From Rostratula benghalensis (lineage: Eukaryota; Chordata; Aves; Charadriiformes; Rostratulidae), in contig VXAI01000442.1 of assembly GCA_013399305.1 (NCBI GenBank), positions 310,135 through 374,134 of the forward strand: a stretch of DNA of 64,000 bases. The letters are read 5' to 3'. The notes under the pieces were generated by a model. It was not told the DNA's origin and made no database searches. It saw nothing but the letters and a program-made list of their open reading frames with translations. This document shows, in pieces, positions 48,959 to 63,100 of this stretch (position 1 is its first letter; each line of letters opens with the position of its first letter). Position numbers and translations under genes: made by a program.

Positions 48959-51900
48959 CCTCCCATTTTGCCCTTTGGAGGCACAGACAAAAAAAAAAAA
49001 AAAATCCTCATTGATGTGAAATGTGCAAATAAATCTCTTCTGTGACTCTGGGAAACTTGGTCTTGGTCTGGATCTTAATCTTTAAACTGGGTAAAGCGGG
49101 GAGACAGAAAAGACTGATCAAGTCTCCTTTAGGAACTGAGAAAAGAAAAAAAAATTACTTAGTGCTGAAGCCCAAGTAGAACTAAATCAGTGAGGAACAG
49201 AACTTGAAAGTAATAAAGGACTTCTAATTTCAAGAGCTGATGAAGATCAGTCCATGACAATGGAGACGACTCTCACCAGGGAAAGCTTTCTAGCATTATG
49301 GTTGGCATTTGCCAGGCAGCAGGACAGAAGAGGTGCTACATTTGCCTTGGTGTAGAATTGACTCCAACACACTCAGATTTGTGGCTTTCCATTTACAGCC
49401 CTTTTCTTGGGCATCGTGAGGGAGTTTGTGCAGGATCTCTGCTACCTATGGGAGAGCTGCAGAAGTTCACAATGAAATACTGGTGTGTGTGTGTGTGTGC
49501 CCTGTTACAATCTTTTTTTCTGAGTGGATCCAGACATGAGAAAGGATTAAACTCTCTCTCATGTCAAGATGTGGCCAAAGATGCCAATGAGAATTTGGCC
49601 AGCCTGGCTTTTCTCAGTGGTGGAGATTTGTAAATAGGGTAGAGGTAATCTACATTAGGTTTTGGGAACATTCTTCCTTCTTGGTGTGAAAACAAATTAG
49701 CTGTGTTTCTCCAGTCAGTCATTTCCATGATTCCTTGAAGATCTGATGAATCAGAGCTGTGGATATTCCACAGAAAAGTTATGGCTTTATTTAATTTACT
49801 GCCTACCCTTGTTTATCGGGGAGGGCTCCTCACTCAGAAAAGGAGAGAACAAAACCTCCATTCAGACTCTTCTCATCCTATCAACCATCCCAAACTGGGG
49901 AGTCCATCTGAGGAATGTGTCACCCTTCCATCTCCCCAAGGCTTCTCATATGTTGGCAGATGCCTGCTCTGCAGACAGAGGTGCGGTAGCACAGGGACAG
50001 AGATGTCCCCAGCAGCACTTTGATCTAACTAGCTCAGGTGCCAGAAGCAACACCCCCATGATGGGCAGGTGTTCAGGAATCTGGTTTTCTTGGTTTATTT
50101 TAAGTTGGATGTTTTATTATCACTTTATGGGGCTTTTTTGGGGAGGTTGGGGGGTGAGGGGTGGGGTGGGGCAGGAAAAGCTGCGTATGGAGTCTGCTTG
50201 AGGATCCTGTTTCTCACTTTCTTTGTGGACATTGCCACGTAGTGATTAGACTCAGCCATTTTGCTTTCTTTTCTCCAACTTCAGTCTCCCGTGCCCGTCA
50301 CTTCTTAGTGTGGGGCAAACCACATGGGGCTCTGAGGGTGGAAATGCAGGGCAAAGCCAAGCTGGTGGCCTGGGCTGGGTGGGTACAGCCCATCTCTGGC
50401 CTTGCTTTATGGACAGTCAGCTCTGGTTTGGTCAGTAATGCTCATAGATATCTCCAGCTTGCAAGCTTCTGTCCCAAAGTCAACTCTGGACCTCAGCAAT
50501 GCATTTCTATACCTCAGGGGAGGCCTGTGACACTGAGTCTGGAACAGGGTGGGAGTGAAGAGGTTCATTACCAGCTGGTCTCCTTGGAGAGCATCAGGAG
50601 GTGACCTCATCATCACCTCACTGTCCCCTAAGTGACTCTGCCCCTCTACACACTCACCCTCCCTGAATGGATCAGGAAATATGCACCTCAGATAGCTCAT
50701 CTCCACCCAGAGCAGAAGTCACCATGTGTTGGTTGGTTGGTGCCTCCTTTAACCATTTGGAAGCCTGGTCTCTTCCTGGGGCACGTGCGTCCACACCCCA
50801 CCTCTCCTCCCAGCCCCACTGGGGAGGTTTCCTGCAGTCCTATTCTGGGACAGTCATGTTTCTGCATGTGACAGAGGGATGAATGGGCCTTTCTGTTCTC
50901 CTGGAGACAAAGGGCGGCTCCAGCCCCCTTCAGAGACCCCCAGGAAAATGGCAATCTCTTGGTACAGTCGACTTCTGCCCTGGAAAGAACAATTCAATCC
51001 CAAGGCTGATCTTAAGGGTCACTTAAATTAAAGAAGCTACTTCTGAATTAAGCCACAGTACAATCCAGCAGCAACCAGCAAGGCAGCACCACGCAGGCGA
51101 GCAATGGCTTGGTGGGACCATGCTTTGCCCAGACTGCCCTTCCATTGTAAAGACGTTGTGTCAAATATAATGACTTTGGCTTCTGCTGCCCCTTCTGCTT
51201 ATCTGGTTCCCACACCAGCTTGGCCACATTGGCTAGTCCTGTGCATGGCAGTGGAGCCACAGCTCAGGAAAACACCGATTCCCTGTCGATATATTAGATG
51301 AGAAGGAGACTGATACCTTGCCTTCATGCTACCTTTAAGCTCGGTTGATGGACCTGCAGCCTGGAGCTAGGACATCAGAGCTGGAGCTTTTGGACATCAG
51401 ACATAGTCTCAAGTCCTTGAGAGAGCATCTGGCTGAGATCCTGCTAAAGACCATCATCCGTCTGTTGGTGTCTCCTGCTAATGCTTCAGTCATATTTGTT
51501 GAGATGAAAGACAGATGTGGGTTGAAATGAAATGCCACAGCCTTACCAGATCACAAGAAGGAGGACACGGCTTTTGCTTTCAGCTGCTGGAAGGGTGCGC
51601 TCTGAAAAATTCCTTCTGCAGCTAATCTTTAAAGGCTTCTGCAATGTATTTTCTGTGCAAGAAGCTAAGGGGTGAAAAATTCACATTTTTGCACTGAGCC
51701 TTGCTGTCTCAAGTACTTGATTCATCTCCTTGATTTGTCCAAGGCTCACCCTCTTCCATCCCTTTGTTCCTCTCGGCATAGGCTTTGAGTCAGCCATGGG
51801 CCATCTACCTGCACAGCCTTCTGCTCTCTCCTGTTCCTGCCTGACCTGTCCCTGGGTCCATACGATATCAAACATTACAAGAGACAGGGCCAACAGATAA

Positions 51901-53184
51901 AATCTAAAAAACCCATTAATTTCTTAGATTGTAGCAAAAATCTTGTGAATGAGTGTAACCAATAGAGTGCTGCTGTGATGGAAGAGGTCAGCACAAGGTG
52001 ATGTGAACGGCAACCAAGCTTGGGGCTATTTGTGCGCTCTGGGACTGTCTTTGGCCAGGAACCTTTAGATCCAGCACTCCCAGTTTGAGATAGTCATAGG
52101 AAGTAAGTAGATCTCCAGAGCTGTGAGCTAAAATGGAGCTTGTTCCTGGCCTTTGATCTGCAGCCCTCCTGCTTGCCTTGGAGTGTTGTCCCAGTGTGTA
52201 GCTTTGCCTGGGAGCGAACCTTCAACCATTTAAAGCTGCAACACCAAGGGAAAGCCAAGTCCCATGATACTGTGTCACGGCAAGAATTCACTTTACTGGT
52301 GTGATCAGCATGTCTTTGTGGTCTGGAGAGAGGCACAGATTAGGGCATCCATCCCTCATAGTGGGAACTGTTGATGGGAACTGTGGGAATATGTTGATGG
52401 CTTTCTAGTCAAAGCCACTGTTAAGGGCTGTCCTTAAAGCCTGGATAAACAAAAATAATCTCTGGTCCAAGCCTGAATCCCTGCATTTAAACCTGCAGAT
52501 CACAGAGTCTGGAACCATCCCACAAAGAGCCATCTGCGCTCTGGGTTGAGAGGAATCAGATGGTACAGGTGTGGTCACACAGCAGAGAAATAACTGGAAG
52601 AACATTTCAGAGGCTCATCTTACATCTCCCCAGCTTGGGGACACTCACACAGTCATTCACCCTCCTGCAAGTGAATACAGCTCTTCACCTTGAGATGCAT
52701 CCAGGCCTGGGCTGGAGGTGGCCGTCAGGACCTGTAGGGAATTAATTAGTTTTAATGACCCTGAGCAGCCTCACCTGAGACCTCCTGCCCCACCCATGGG
52801 CCCAGAGCCCTATTTCAGCTCAGCTACAGGAACCTTTATCTCCCTCTCAGTCCTAGTGATACCTGTGTTGAGCCCCACCTGGACCCATGGACTGATTTGA
52901 TCTCAAAGCATGCCTTGTCACCATGAGTTTACCTGGCAACTTCAACACTTGGCTGAACCTGGCTGCCTTTTCCAGCCCTGCTCTACGGTGTAGGTATGGT
53001 GGGGCAGGCTTGGCTCTGCTGGCTGGGGTATCCCCTTGGCTCCCTGTCCTTGAGGGAGTTGCTGATCTTTGTGGTGTCCTAATGGTGAGATGGTGCCCTG
53101 TGGTAGAGGTGCACCTCTAGGAGCAGGGATGAGGTGGAGAACTTTGTGGCTGAGTCAGGGGATGGGGAACCTTTCCCTATAGGG
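48959..53184. other. Gene-free region
   Basis: About 4.2 kb with no recognisable exon or mobile element. A (GT)n run lies at 49483-49499. Open frames here have no family signature. Confidence 0.5.
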
Positions 53185-53290
53185 AGAATCACAGAATGGC
53201 AGGGGTTAGAAGGGACTTTTGGAGATCATCTAGTCCACCCCCCTGCCAAAGTAGGTTCACCTAGAGCAGGTTGCAGAGGAATGCATTCAG
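53185..53290 (-). mobile_element. CR1 LINE 3' end fragment
   Basis: Reverse CR1: gaatcacagaatggcagggg, ttagaagggacttttggaga, tcatctagtccacccccctg and gcaggttgcagaggaatgca. Confidence 0.88.
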
Positions 53291-53744
53291 GAATGCTGAT
53301 GTTGAAAGCTCAGACACTGGCTCCTAAACTGACCTCTGCATAAAAGAAAGGTGCTTGCATTTATAGTCCTACTGCTTAAATCTTCTTGCTGGAGAGGTCT
53401 GAAGTTCTGGAGCACAGCTCTGGCATCTTTCCAGGGCTGCTTTTCTGCAGCAAATGTTTTCATTTTTGTCAGGCTCTCCAGGGCTGAATGTCCTCCTGTC
53501 CTTTACCCTCTCCAGGCTGATGTCCCTCAGTTTTAACCCCTGGTGGCTGCCAGTGCAGCAAGGGAGAGTAAAGAGAAAAGGTGATGCTGCCAACACCCAT
53601 CTACTCATTTTCTTTTGTATGGGAAGAGATGGTCCATTGCCTTGGAATAGCTGTGGAGCAGTGGGGTGAAAACCCCACTGTCCCATACTGTTGCCAGTGG
53701 TCCCCACCCCTGACCTAAACCAGCCCAAGAGGAACAGGAAATCT

Positions 53745-54213
53745 TGTGTGGACCCACAGTGGAGGACTGTGAAAATGATGAGAGGGCTGGAGCACCTCTC
53801 CTAAGAGGGCAGGGTGAGAAAGATGGGAATTGTTTAGCCTGGAGAAGAGACAGCTCTGCGGAGACCTTATAGTGGCCTTCCAACACCTAAAGGGGGTGAC
53901 ACGAGAGATGGGGAGGGGCTCTTGATGAAGGAGGGCAGCCATAGGGTGGTGGGGGGGAAGGGTTTGACCCTGAAAGAGGGGAGATGGAGCTGAGATGTGG
54001 GGAAGAACTTCTTTGGGGTGAGGGTGGTGAGAGCCTGGCCCAGGTTGCCCAGAGAGGCTGTGGCTGCCCCATCCCTGGAGGGGTTCAAGGCCAGGTTGGA
54101 GGGGGCTTGGAGCAACCTGCTCTGGTGGGAGGTGTCCCTGCCCAGGGAAAGGGGTGGTACTGGGGTTGTGTATCTTTAAATGTCCCTTCCAACCTGAACC
54201 ATTCTGTGACCCC
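53745..54213 (+). mobile_element. CR1 LINE 3' fragment
   Basis: Forward CR1: gagggctggagcacctctcc, tagcctggagaagagacagc, gtggccttccaacacctaaa, tggagctgagatgtggggaa, gagcctggcccaggttgccc and terminal cccttccaacctgaaccatt followed by ctgtgac. Confidence 0.92.
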
Positions 54214-57200
54214 ACTCTACAAAGCTTCCAGGAATTCCAGGCTGGATCCCACCAAACTCTGCAGATGTTCTTGGCAAAGGGCTAAGAGATAGTAATCATT
54301 TGAGTCCTTGCATCTCCCTGTGTGTTTGTGTGTGTTTGTAGGCACATCCCTTACTGCTGGTCAGGGTGGGTGAGGGGAGGAGCGGACTTGTTCAAAACAC
54401 ATGGGCTGCTGGGTTTCTTCCTTCCCACCGGAGCAGGGGATGTATCAGAAAGCATCTCTGCACTGCAGAGCCAGATCACTGCTGTTCCCATGAGCCCACA
54501 CCGACCCCCCTACATGATGTGTCCTTTCTTTTTGCTTTTTTTTTTTTTTAATCTTTCATTTGTTAACTCTCTTATCAGCTGGGGCTAAGCGAGGTCAAGC
54601 TGGCTGGGGATGACAGGGCGCTTGCAGCTCTGGCTTCGAAGGCACGGGAAGTTTCATGATGGTTGTCACAAGCAGGAGAGGGATGCTTGCCAGCTTCTTC
54701 TCTTTGAAGGTTGTCTGTTATGTCCTAGTGTCAAGTCTGAGGGTGCGTGTGGGTATGTGACTTCCTGCCTGGATGTTTGATAAATGGGGGCTTGCAGTGA
54801 GCAGAAGCCTCTTGTCGTCTTCAGATGCCTTAAGAAGGCCCTGATGGCAAGTTCAGGGTAACTTTACTCCTCATGGGAGGAGGGAGCTGTTAAGGAAGCC
54901 CCAGAAACTGTGGACATCTCTGTATTCCAAAAATCTTGCTGAAACTGGTGTGAAGGGAGAATGTTTATCCTGACTGTGATGGAGAGAGGACTTGTTTCTC
55001 TAGAAACCCCCCTGTTGTGCTTTAACCCCAACCAGCAACTAGGGTCACTCAGCAAACACCAGACTGAAAATTAACTGTGTCCCAGCTGAAACCAGGACAC
55101 TCACAAATCCTCAGCATCCTTCAGAGATGGAGAGGAAGCACCTACCAGGCACGGGACTGGCGTTCAAGCCAACTTGGCCTTGTTGGTGAGGTGCCAAGGG
55201 CTGAGAAGCTTCCAGCCCTCAGCATGGACTTGCAGCTCTGCAGAGAGGGATGTAGAAAAGGGCTGGATAGGAAACTATAAGAACAGAATCCTTTCTGTGT
55301 TGCATCTCCTGGGGACTTTCTGTTAGTCTTTTGAAGATTTGGCTTAACTTGGGTTCTCTGTTTTTGTTGTTGTTTGGTTGTTGTTGTTTTTTTTTTTTAA
55401 ATTTATTTTCACCACCTTGTTTTTTATCAGAAACCACCTTCTGTGGAAGTGTTCTGTGCCTGGTGACTGTGCTCCTCTTGTCTCCACTGGGATTTGTAGT
55501 CTGCAGTGAGAGCAAATCCATGGGTCTTGTGCGTGCAGCACCCCTCTGGAAAGCAGAGCCCCCCCCACCTTCCTTCAAGTTCTCGGCCCAGCTCAGGCCA
55601 GGGGTTTGAACTCACATCTTACTGCAAGCCTGGCATTCTGCTCTGATGACCTATGTAGGTATCTACAGGAAGAGGAAAGGTGCTTGTCAAAGGATGAGAA
55701 AGACCCATTTGAAACAGCCTGGTGGTCAGGCACACACGGGGCTGGGGGTCTGAGGTTCAGATCTTTGGTCCAAACCAGGAGAGTGGCTTCTCTGCCTGGT
55801 GAGTGTAGGAGGCAGGGAAGGAGCAGGGCTCAGGTTGATTGTTCTTCAGCTGGGGAGGTCGTCAGAGTGGCTCTGATGTTATTAAAAAGACTAAAATGGC
55901 TGGGGGGTGGGGAGAGGGACAGGTAAGAGGTGTTTAGCTCAGAAGAGTCTGTGGAAAAGCGACAAAACTCGCAGTATTAGAGAAAACAGCCCCTGGCATC
56001 CCATAATAAACCCTCAGGTCTTGCCCTGATGGTGGGACCCTGGAACTGAATGGGAGCTCCTGTGCAAATCTGTTCTCTGTGTCAGGCTGGGCTGGGCAGT
56101 GGGTGGCAGCCAATCAACCAAACACACACACTCAAGGTGTCAAAAAAACCCCCCAAACAAAACCAAACCCCCAGTTATAAAGTGGATAGTTATATTCTAT
56201 CAACTAAATAAATAACAGGGGGATTTTGGACTTTTTTGCCCTCCCTGCAAAAGCAGAAGGAACCTTGCAGCTCGTTTTGGGTGTGATTGCCTCAGGGTAA
56301 AATCCACCCATGAGGCTGGTCTGTCTTAATGTATTTAGAAGGGACCCTGTGGCAGCAGCTTCTCTGAGTCCCCCAAAATTTTACTCCCCTCTTGGGTTTG
56401 ACTTTGGGGTGAGTAGAGCTGAAGAGAGTGGTGTAATACTCTGGCAGATGACAGCATGTTTTATCAAGGTTGTTTTCTTTTCTTTTTACAAGGAAAAAAA
56501 AAGAAAAGGTGGTTGGATAATGAGCATTTTGGGTCCTCCTGGTGAAGCCATACCACAAAGAACCTGAGGAGTTCAGCAGATCCTCCTGTGAGCTTGCCAG
56601 CACATTTTCCCCAGTCTCTCCCACCTTCTGTTCTCTAACTCTGCTTAACAAGCTGCTGAGAAAAGTTTGGACAAAGGGGTTATTGCAGATAATTATATAA
56701 AGATTAATGGCCTCTTCTTGAAGAGCCACCAATGCAAGCTTCATCCTCTTCAAGTGCTGTTGACCTTTCCAGGAAATGGGAATGAGGAAAAGCGGTGGGA
56801 GAGGGATTGGGTAAACAATGTGTAATTTAGACACTTTAAAACTACAGGGAGAGCCAGACTGATGTGATTCCCCACATTCAACCCTCCCCTCACTGCGGTT
56901 TGCAGACAAACAGGGGCAGTTGGCTGTTTACCAGTGATAAAGTCAGGAAGGGTAAAGTGCAAAATGCCCTGCTGGAAGAAAAGCAGGTTCATGAATGCCA
57001 TCAAAAAACCCTGAGAAATCTCTGCTCCTGCATGTCCCTGCTGCCCAAAGAGGACCTGACCCTTGAATTAAGAGCTCTGCACTGAGATGGAGGGGGCTTT
57101 GTGTAATACCAGCCCAGGTTTGTTGGTCTGACAGTTATGGAGCCACCCTGTAGTGGTGATCAGATCAGGGATGGAAAAAGCATTAGGAGCCTTGTGAAGG

Positions 57201-59840
57201 GGTCATGCCATCAGCCAAATGATGCCACTGGGATGTCTCTAGATGGTGGTGAGAATGCTGAAGGTTGTCAGCCCCACACCACAGCGTGAGACAGCTGTCT
57301 CTGGGCCAGGCACTGGTTTCTTGAAATTAGTGTTCCCAAAGCAGTTTGAGAAAGGAGTTGTCATGAACCTTCTTGTCTCAGTTATTAATTACCTTTTATT
57401 ACCTCCTATTAATTACCTTGCCTGCTGCAAGGCAGTCCTGAATGAAGAGGTGGAAAAAGCATTGAGTGCACAAAGCTGGCTTTATAAATTCACTGTCAGT
57501 TAAAGATCAACTCATCCACAGAAGTAGACGTCCCACTTAAATGCTTCAAGGCCATCTTCGTGCCAAGAGCAGTCCTCGGTTCCATTCCTGAGCTTAGTGC
57601 CACTGAATTCCAAGTCCCTTTGGTAGCCCTGGTAGCTTTCCTGAGTGTCCCACTCCTGAACCCTATTCCAATCTGAGCAGCCAACATGTGCGTGCTGGAG
57701 GGGATGCGCTGGGCGAGGCAATGTGGAACTCGCCCCCAGAGTGAGTCAAGTGACATGAGCCTTCAGAGGGGGCTCAGAGAAGGTTTTCATCCTGCTGGAG
57801 TGGAGCTGGAATAATACTCATGGGGAAAGGAAAGAAAAAAAAATACTACAAAAAAACAAACAACAACAACAACAACAAAAAACCCCAAATGGAGTTGCCT
57901 TGTAAATCAGGGATGGCCGGGAGACAAACCCCAGTCAGGCGTGTTAGGACTGACTGGCTTCATGTGAGGCTTCTCAATAGTGTCTGTGTGTGGAGGAGAC
58001 ACTGACCCTCTGTGGAGAGCTGCACGTCCCAGGAGAGCTGCCAGGTCACAAGTGGTGCATGTGACTGGAGACCATTACCCCAGCACGAGGCCCCCACCAT
58101 GGCCAATCCATCTTGATGTTAAGGACAGTGTGTGTAGGGACATCCTGTCTCAGGGAGCCTCTCCCAGCTCCCACAGTCAGGAGAGTTAGAAAAGGAAAGG
58201 ATTTTTATTTTTTTTTAATGGCTTCATGTTAGAAATGCTCCCGATGTCCCACGTTAGACTTTGAAAATGTTTTCTGGGGGGGCTGGTGGGCTCCTGCCCA
58301 CAGGAGCTGTGCAACGTGGTTCTTGCTGCTGTGGACTGATGAAGAGAAGGCTTTTCCTGTGGACAATTCTTGCTTGCCACCCACAGATCTCCTTTGGGAT
58401 TTAAGATGAGAAAGCAGCACATGGGCAGTAGCTGATGCCCTCTGTTTAGTTGCTAAACATGATGATGGGAGGTTCCTTTGTGCTGAAATGTCTCTCCACC
58501 CATGAGTGCACTGAAGACACTCACTTTGGAGCAGGTGAGAGCCCTGAATTCTCCGTTGACAGCCTCTGGAAGGAAGGACCTGGTCCAGAGAGCTGTAATG
58601 CTACAAGAGTCTCACCAAGCATCTGCAAGCAGATCAAAGATGGAGAAGGAAAGCAGCAGAAGTTGTCAAAGTCTAAATGGAAGAAAGGTGTCTTGGTGCT
58701 GTGATTAAAAAGCTGTAGGATAAAACAACAATTCCTACACTCAGCCAGGAGCTTTATCACAGTAAGAAAAGTGCCTGGACCTTTCTAGACTTTCGAGGTT
58801 TTTTGTCTCCTTCACTGTAAATCACCCTTGGGCTTCTCTGGTCTTTCTCACCTGCTCTTCCTCACCTATAGGAGATCTTATGCACCAGGGAATCCCAGAG
58901 AGCATCTAGTACATGCCCTTGCCTCCACTCACCAACAACTCTTCCTAACCCTCTGAGAGGGCTTTGTCCACCTTGTTCTTACAACCCACTGGCCTGAAGG
59001 TGTCCTTGCATCCAGAGGGGACATCCAAATGCTTCAAGGGCCTTTTCATTCGACATTTTTCCCATAGCAGGGTGCAGCCTGCCGGACTTGGGCAAGTAGT
59101 TTACCTGTCCTGGAGCAGTTTCCCCCTAGAGTAAGTGCTTCCTCCAGTCCATGGAGGCAGGATGAAGTCTTTGAAGATCCCACAGGGTGATACTCCCTGC
59201 AAAAGGCTAAAGTCAACGTTAGAGGAACCGAACCCTGCAACCAAATGCTTGTTCCTCATCCTGTGTAATCTGGAACTCCTAAAGTGTCATCCTAGTCATG
59301 GAGATGGTGTCAACGCTGAGTGAGTAATCCCCCACTCATGGTAGGTGTGTCAGAGCTTTCATACCATGACTCCCAGCCATGTCCCTGCTATTCATGTGCA
59401 TCCCACAGATCTATTTGCCATTGACATTGCCTGTTTTTAGGCAGCTGAGTTAAGGCCCTAAAGCTGCTTGTTAATTAGCTGGGACTGTGCATCCACTGGC
59501 ACCGAGTTCTCCTGTGGAGTGTCCACAGGCTCCTGAAGGCTGATTGAGCAATGGTTTTGGGTGTGTTGAATTAGGTGGTGGGAAACACCTTCCTCCCAAG
59601 GGCCCAAGCTCTAGGGGATGCAGGGTGAAGGCATCTCACTGGTGGAGGGCCAAGATGAGCCCCCTGTTGCTTTCCCCATGAGGAGGGGAAAGCAAGAGTG
59701 GAATAACAATTTGAAATAGCCTCTCAGACCCTAATTCACACCTCCTCCCCCCCCTCATCCCCCCCATCCCCAAACTCTGCTGGGACAGTGGCACAGCTCA
59801 AAGGGTAAGCTGGGTCCTGCCTGTTTATTTTAAGCTGAAA
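54214..59840. other. Gene-free region
   Basis: No coding exon or CR1 end is recognised. A T-rich and GTT-rich tract lies at 55360-55405, a (CAA)n run at 57861-57878, and a pair of TAATTACCT repeats at about 57385-57420. Confidence 0.5.
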
Positions 59841-60130
59841 GCCAGAGTGATCACGCCAGTTACTTAAAAGAAAAGTTTGTTTCTGTGTTCTGCTAATTAA
59901 CAGCCTCTGAGAGGCACCCAGAACCTATCTCTGGGGCCCAGAGTGTTGCAAAAACATGGAAAGGTTAATTGAAGGCAATGGGAAAACAAGAATCCCAGCT
60001 TTAACCTTCTTGGTCTGCCCTTGTTATGCTAACAGCATGGTGCAGGCAGATTTAATGACTCCTCATTACCCTGCTACCTAATTAACCTTCTGCCCTGAAA
60101 CTCAGAGAGGCTAAGGAAGAATCTCCCTGC
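59841..60130. promoter_or_regulatory. Candidate enhancer: homeodomain cluster with SOX-POU composite
   Basis: An AT-rich island with ctaattaaca, ggttaattga, atttaatgactcctcattac and cctaattaacc, and at 60019-60033 ccttgttatgctaac, which resembles the SOX-POU composite (CTTTGTTATGCAAAT type). Conservation cannot be tested here, so this is a candidate only. Confidence 0.35.
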
Positions 60131-63100
60131 CCAGGAACCCCTTCTGCCAGCAGCCCACAGGGTTAAAGGAGACATCTCCAGCATTGCCAGGCTCAAATCC
60201 CTGCGTGGCTTCCACGTGATTCCCATTAAGCAGAGAAGAAGGGCAGTGGCTGGTGTGTGCCTCTCTTGGGGTGGTCTAGGTGGCAGCTAGCCGTGTGGCT
60301 ACGGGGCCTTCTGTGTGCCCATTGCTCCCCACCTCCTGCTGAGATGGGAGCAGGGTGGCTCCCAGTGGGAGAGGTGGCACCAAGTTGCCCACTGTGGGAA
60401 GGAGCAGAGGCAGGGTCTGCTCTTCCTGGCCATGTCCCTCTCCGCTGGCAGCGGGGGCAGCTTTCACTGCAGGTTGGTTAATGGAGCGAAAAAATGTTAC
60501 CTGTGGCCTTTGCTGGATTGGCTTTTGCTTCCCTTCTTGCCTCAAGTGTTGCTTCCAGGTGAAGTCAAGGACTTTTGCCTCCATGATTTCACCCCCTCCA
60601 TGTGTGCTGCTGGGCATTTGGGTTTGCAAGTATCGGTTTGTCAGGTTCTCATTCAGCTCACAGCCTTTGGGCATCAAACCTATAGCCACAACTGTTTTGG
60701 GTGTAATTAAGCTAATTTGCATGTCCCCTGAAATGAATCACTGTCAGTCAGTTCGCCAGGCAGTCACGTGGTATTGGCTGTGCCCACAAATAGCATCCAA
60801 TCTGCAGTCAGAAATTTGTGGGGTGCTAAAACAACTTCCTGCTGCTACCACTGCCTGGGATCAGTGAGGCGATCCAGCTTCACTGTGAGGTGGTGGTTCC
60901 ACAGGGTGATCTCTGTGAGAGCTAAGCTGTGGTCAGAAAGGTCTCTGGTATCTTTTTTCCCTGTGATGGTCAAGATGGTGACAGCCAAGCGTGGACTGCA
61001 TGGGCACAGCAAAAGTTGTGGACAGGGTGCAGAGACTCACACTTCCAACTGAGATGCTGAGAGCTTCTGTTGCTTGGTGGGGTCTGGCTCCACCTCTGAG
61101 GCGTGAAGGCTATCTTCCTTGTGAGAAAGCTGAGCCACCAAATGTGAAGCCAGTCAGTGACTTTTTGGCTTTTGTTACAGGAATTACAGGTTAGGTTTTT
61201 TTGCTTGGTATCCCAGCCTGGGACATGTCAATGAGTCCTACAGAGCATATGACACTGTGACCATTGTCTCCCGCAGAACTGTTGAACACCTTGGTTCACA
61301 TTAGCTCTCCTTCTAGGAGCAGCTGGGCAACCATGGAAGCTCTGGGACAAGATATGGGCAGTGGAGAGAGAACGAGCAGGAGCAGAAGCATCTCAATGGG
61401 CCACAGCCATGACATGGGAGAAAAATGCAGAAGCAAAAAAACTCAAGTGAGATAATGTCACCCCGAGCCCTCCTAGAAAGTGCAATGGTCTGCAAGGCTT
61501 ATCTTGGCTTTGTTGGCAGTACATGGGTCTCCTCTTTTGATGTGTCAATGAACTGCAAGAAGAAAGGACTTTCTGGAATTTATTCTCGAGAACATTTGCC
61601 CAGAGTTTGACTTCTTTCCAAGCCACCAGTTTGGTCATATCCTGCCTGTCTGTGTGGAGAGAGATGGGGTCATTGGCATGGACTGACCTGGCCTGCTGTA
61701 ACTCCCAGTGTCTGTGTGGTATGTTCCTGTGTGTTGTACTGGGATGGAGCCTGCACAGGGGGTGCACAAGAAGGGTGGTGGAACAACAACTTCTGCCTTT
61801 CTTCTCTCTTCCTTCCTGGAAACTATCGACATTGTTGCTTCCAAACAATGAGCAAAGGACCCCCAGGGACAACTGCTTGGGGATCAGGGACAACAACATA
61901 AAGGGCACGCTGCACCGAATATGAGCTAGTGGGGTCCCAGCCACACAGATCCCCTGCTTCATTCCAGTGTACGCTGGTGGCAGGAGAGGACATTGGATGG
62001 ATTGGACTGGATTGGACAAGATGAAGGACAGCACAATTTCTGATGATGCTTTCTCAATGTCCTGACATGGCTCAGCTGTTTTTCATGGCCAGTCAGGTAT
62101 GAGTGCTTGGCCTTCCCACTTGTATCTCCCTAATTTCTGGTTGTGATACCATGTCTACCTGACGGTTGGAGGCTGCTGGTAAGGACTTACTGGTAGATAC
62201 CATGGTGGGGCTGAAACCTTTTTTCTGTGGCTCCTCTCAAATCTGGTCTGCAAGGGCTAACCCCAGCCTAAGGACCACTCAAAAGCTGCCTGTCCATCCT
62301 GTGAAGCCAGAGTGTATGTCAACCCAGTAGAGAGACTATGGGAGCTTCTAGCAGCCATCAGGCTTTGTCCTTCAGGGAGATGTCTGTAGGATCCATTCCA
62401 AACGTGCTGAGAAATCACACATCCGCAGGGTTTTGTATGCAACCTGTGCCTGTTTTTCCCCTCTCTGTTAGGGGGCAACTTTAGGTCTTCTCTGTGTGTG
62501 AGGCAGTCTGGAGTCTTCTATACCTGAGGTACAGACCTACTAGCTTCTAGAATGGTGTCCCCTGTGTGGGCATGGTAAGAAGTTGAGACTGGCTCCTGGT
62601 GTCATCTGGGCATCTGCACCACCTTGGCACCTCTACTGAGGGGCCATCAAGGAGCTGGCAAAGAACCCTTTGTACCAATGTTCTTGGCAGGACATAGGCC
62701 TGAAGGTGGTTCCTTCTAGACCCAGTCTGCAGCAGAAGGACAGGTCTGGAGGGTGTAGAGTGGCTGATGGGGTCCCTGAGGGACCAGCTGCTGTGCCAGG
62801 AGTACCAAGCGCTAAGCCAAAGTGGAGCACATGGGAAGAGTCCTCCTTTCCCTTTCCCATGAAGCTGGAAGAGCTGCTCTGTGATTGCTATGGTGGGAAC
62901 TGGAGTGACAGCCTTGCAAGGAGCCCTTCCCACCCCTTCAGGAAATGGGATGCTGCTGGAACTATTTTGAGACAAATGCTGCTTGTTTTGGCCCTGACTT
63001 GACTGCTTTGGTCACCACCTCACTCAGGTAGCTATTTTTGGTCTTGCCAAGAATTGACTTCCTGAAGGGAAAAATTATGTAGGAGGACTTTCTGTTCCTG

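Noticed and set aside
51345..51530. Short helix-like open frame in the gene-free region
   Set aside because: It has leucine-rich character but no conserved motif, no splice signals judged convincing and no neighbouring exon.
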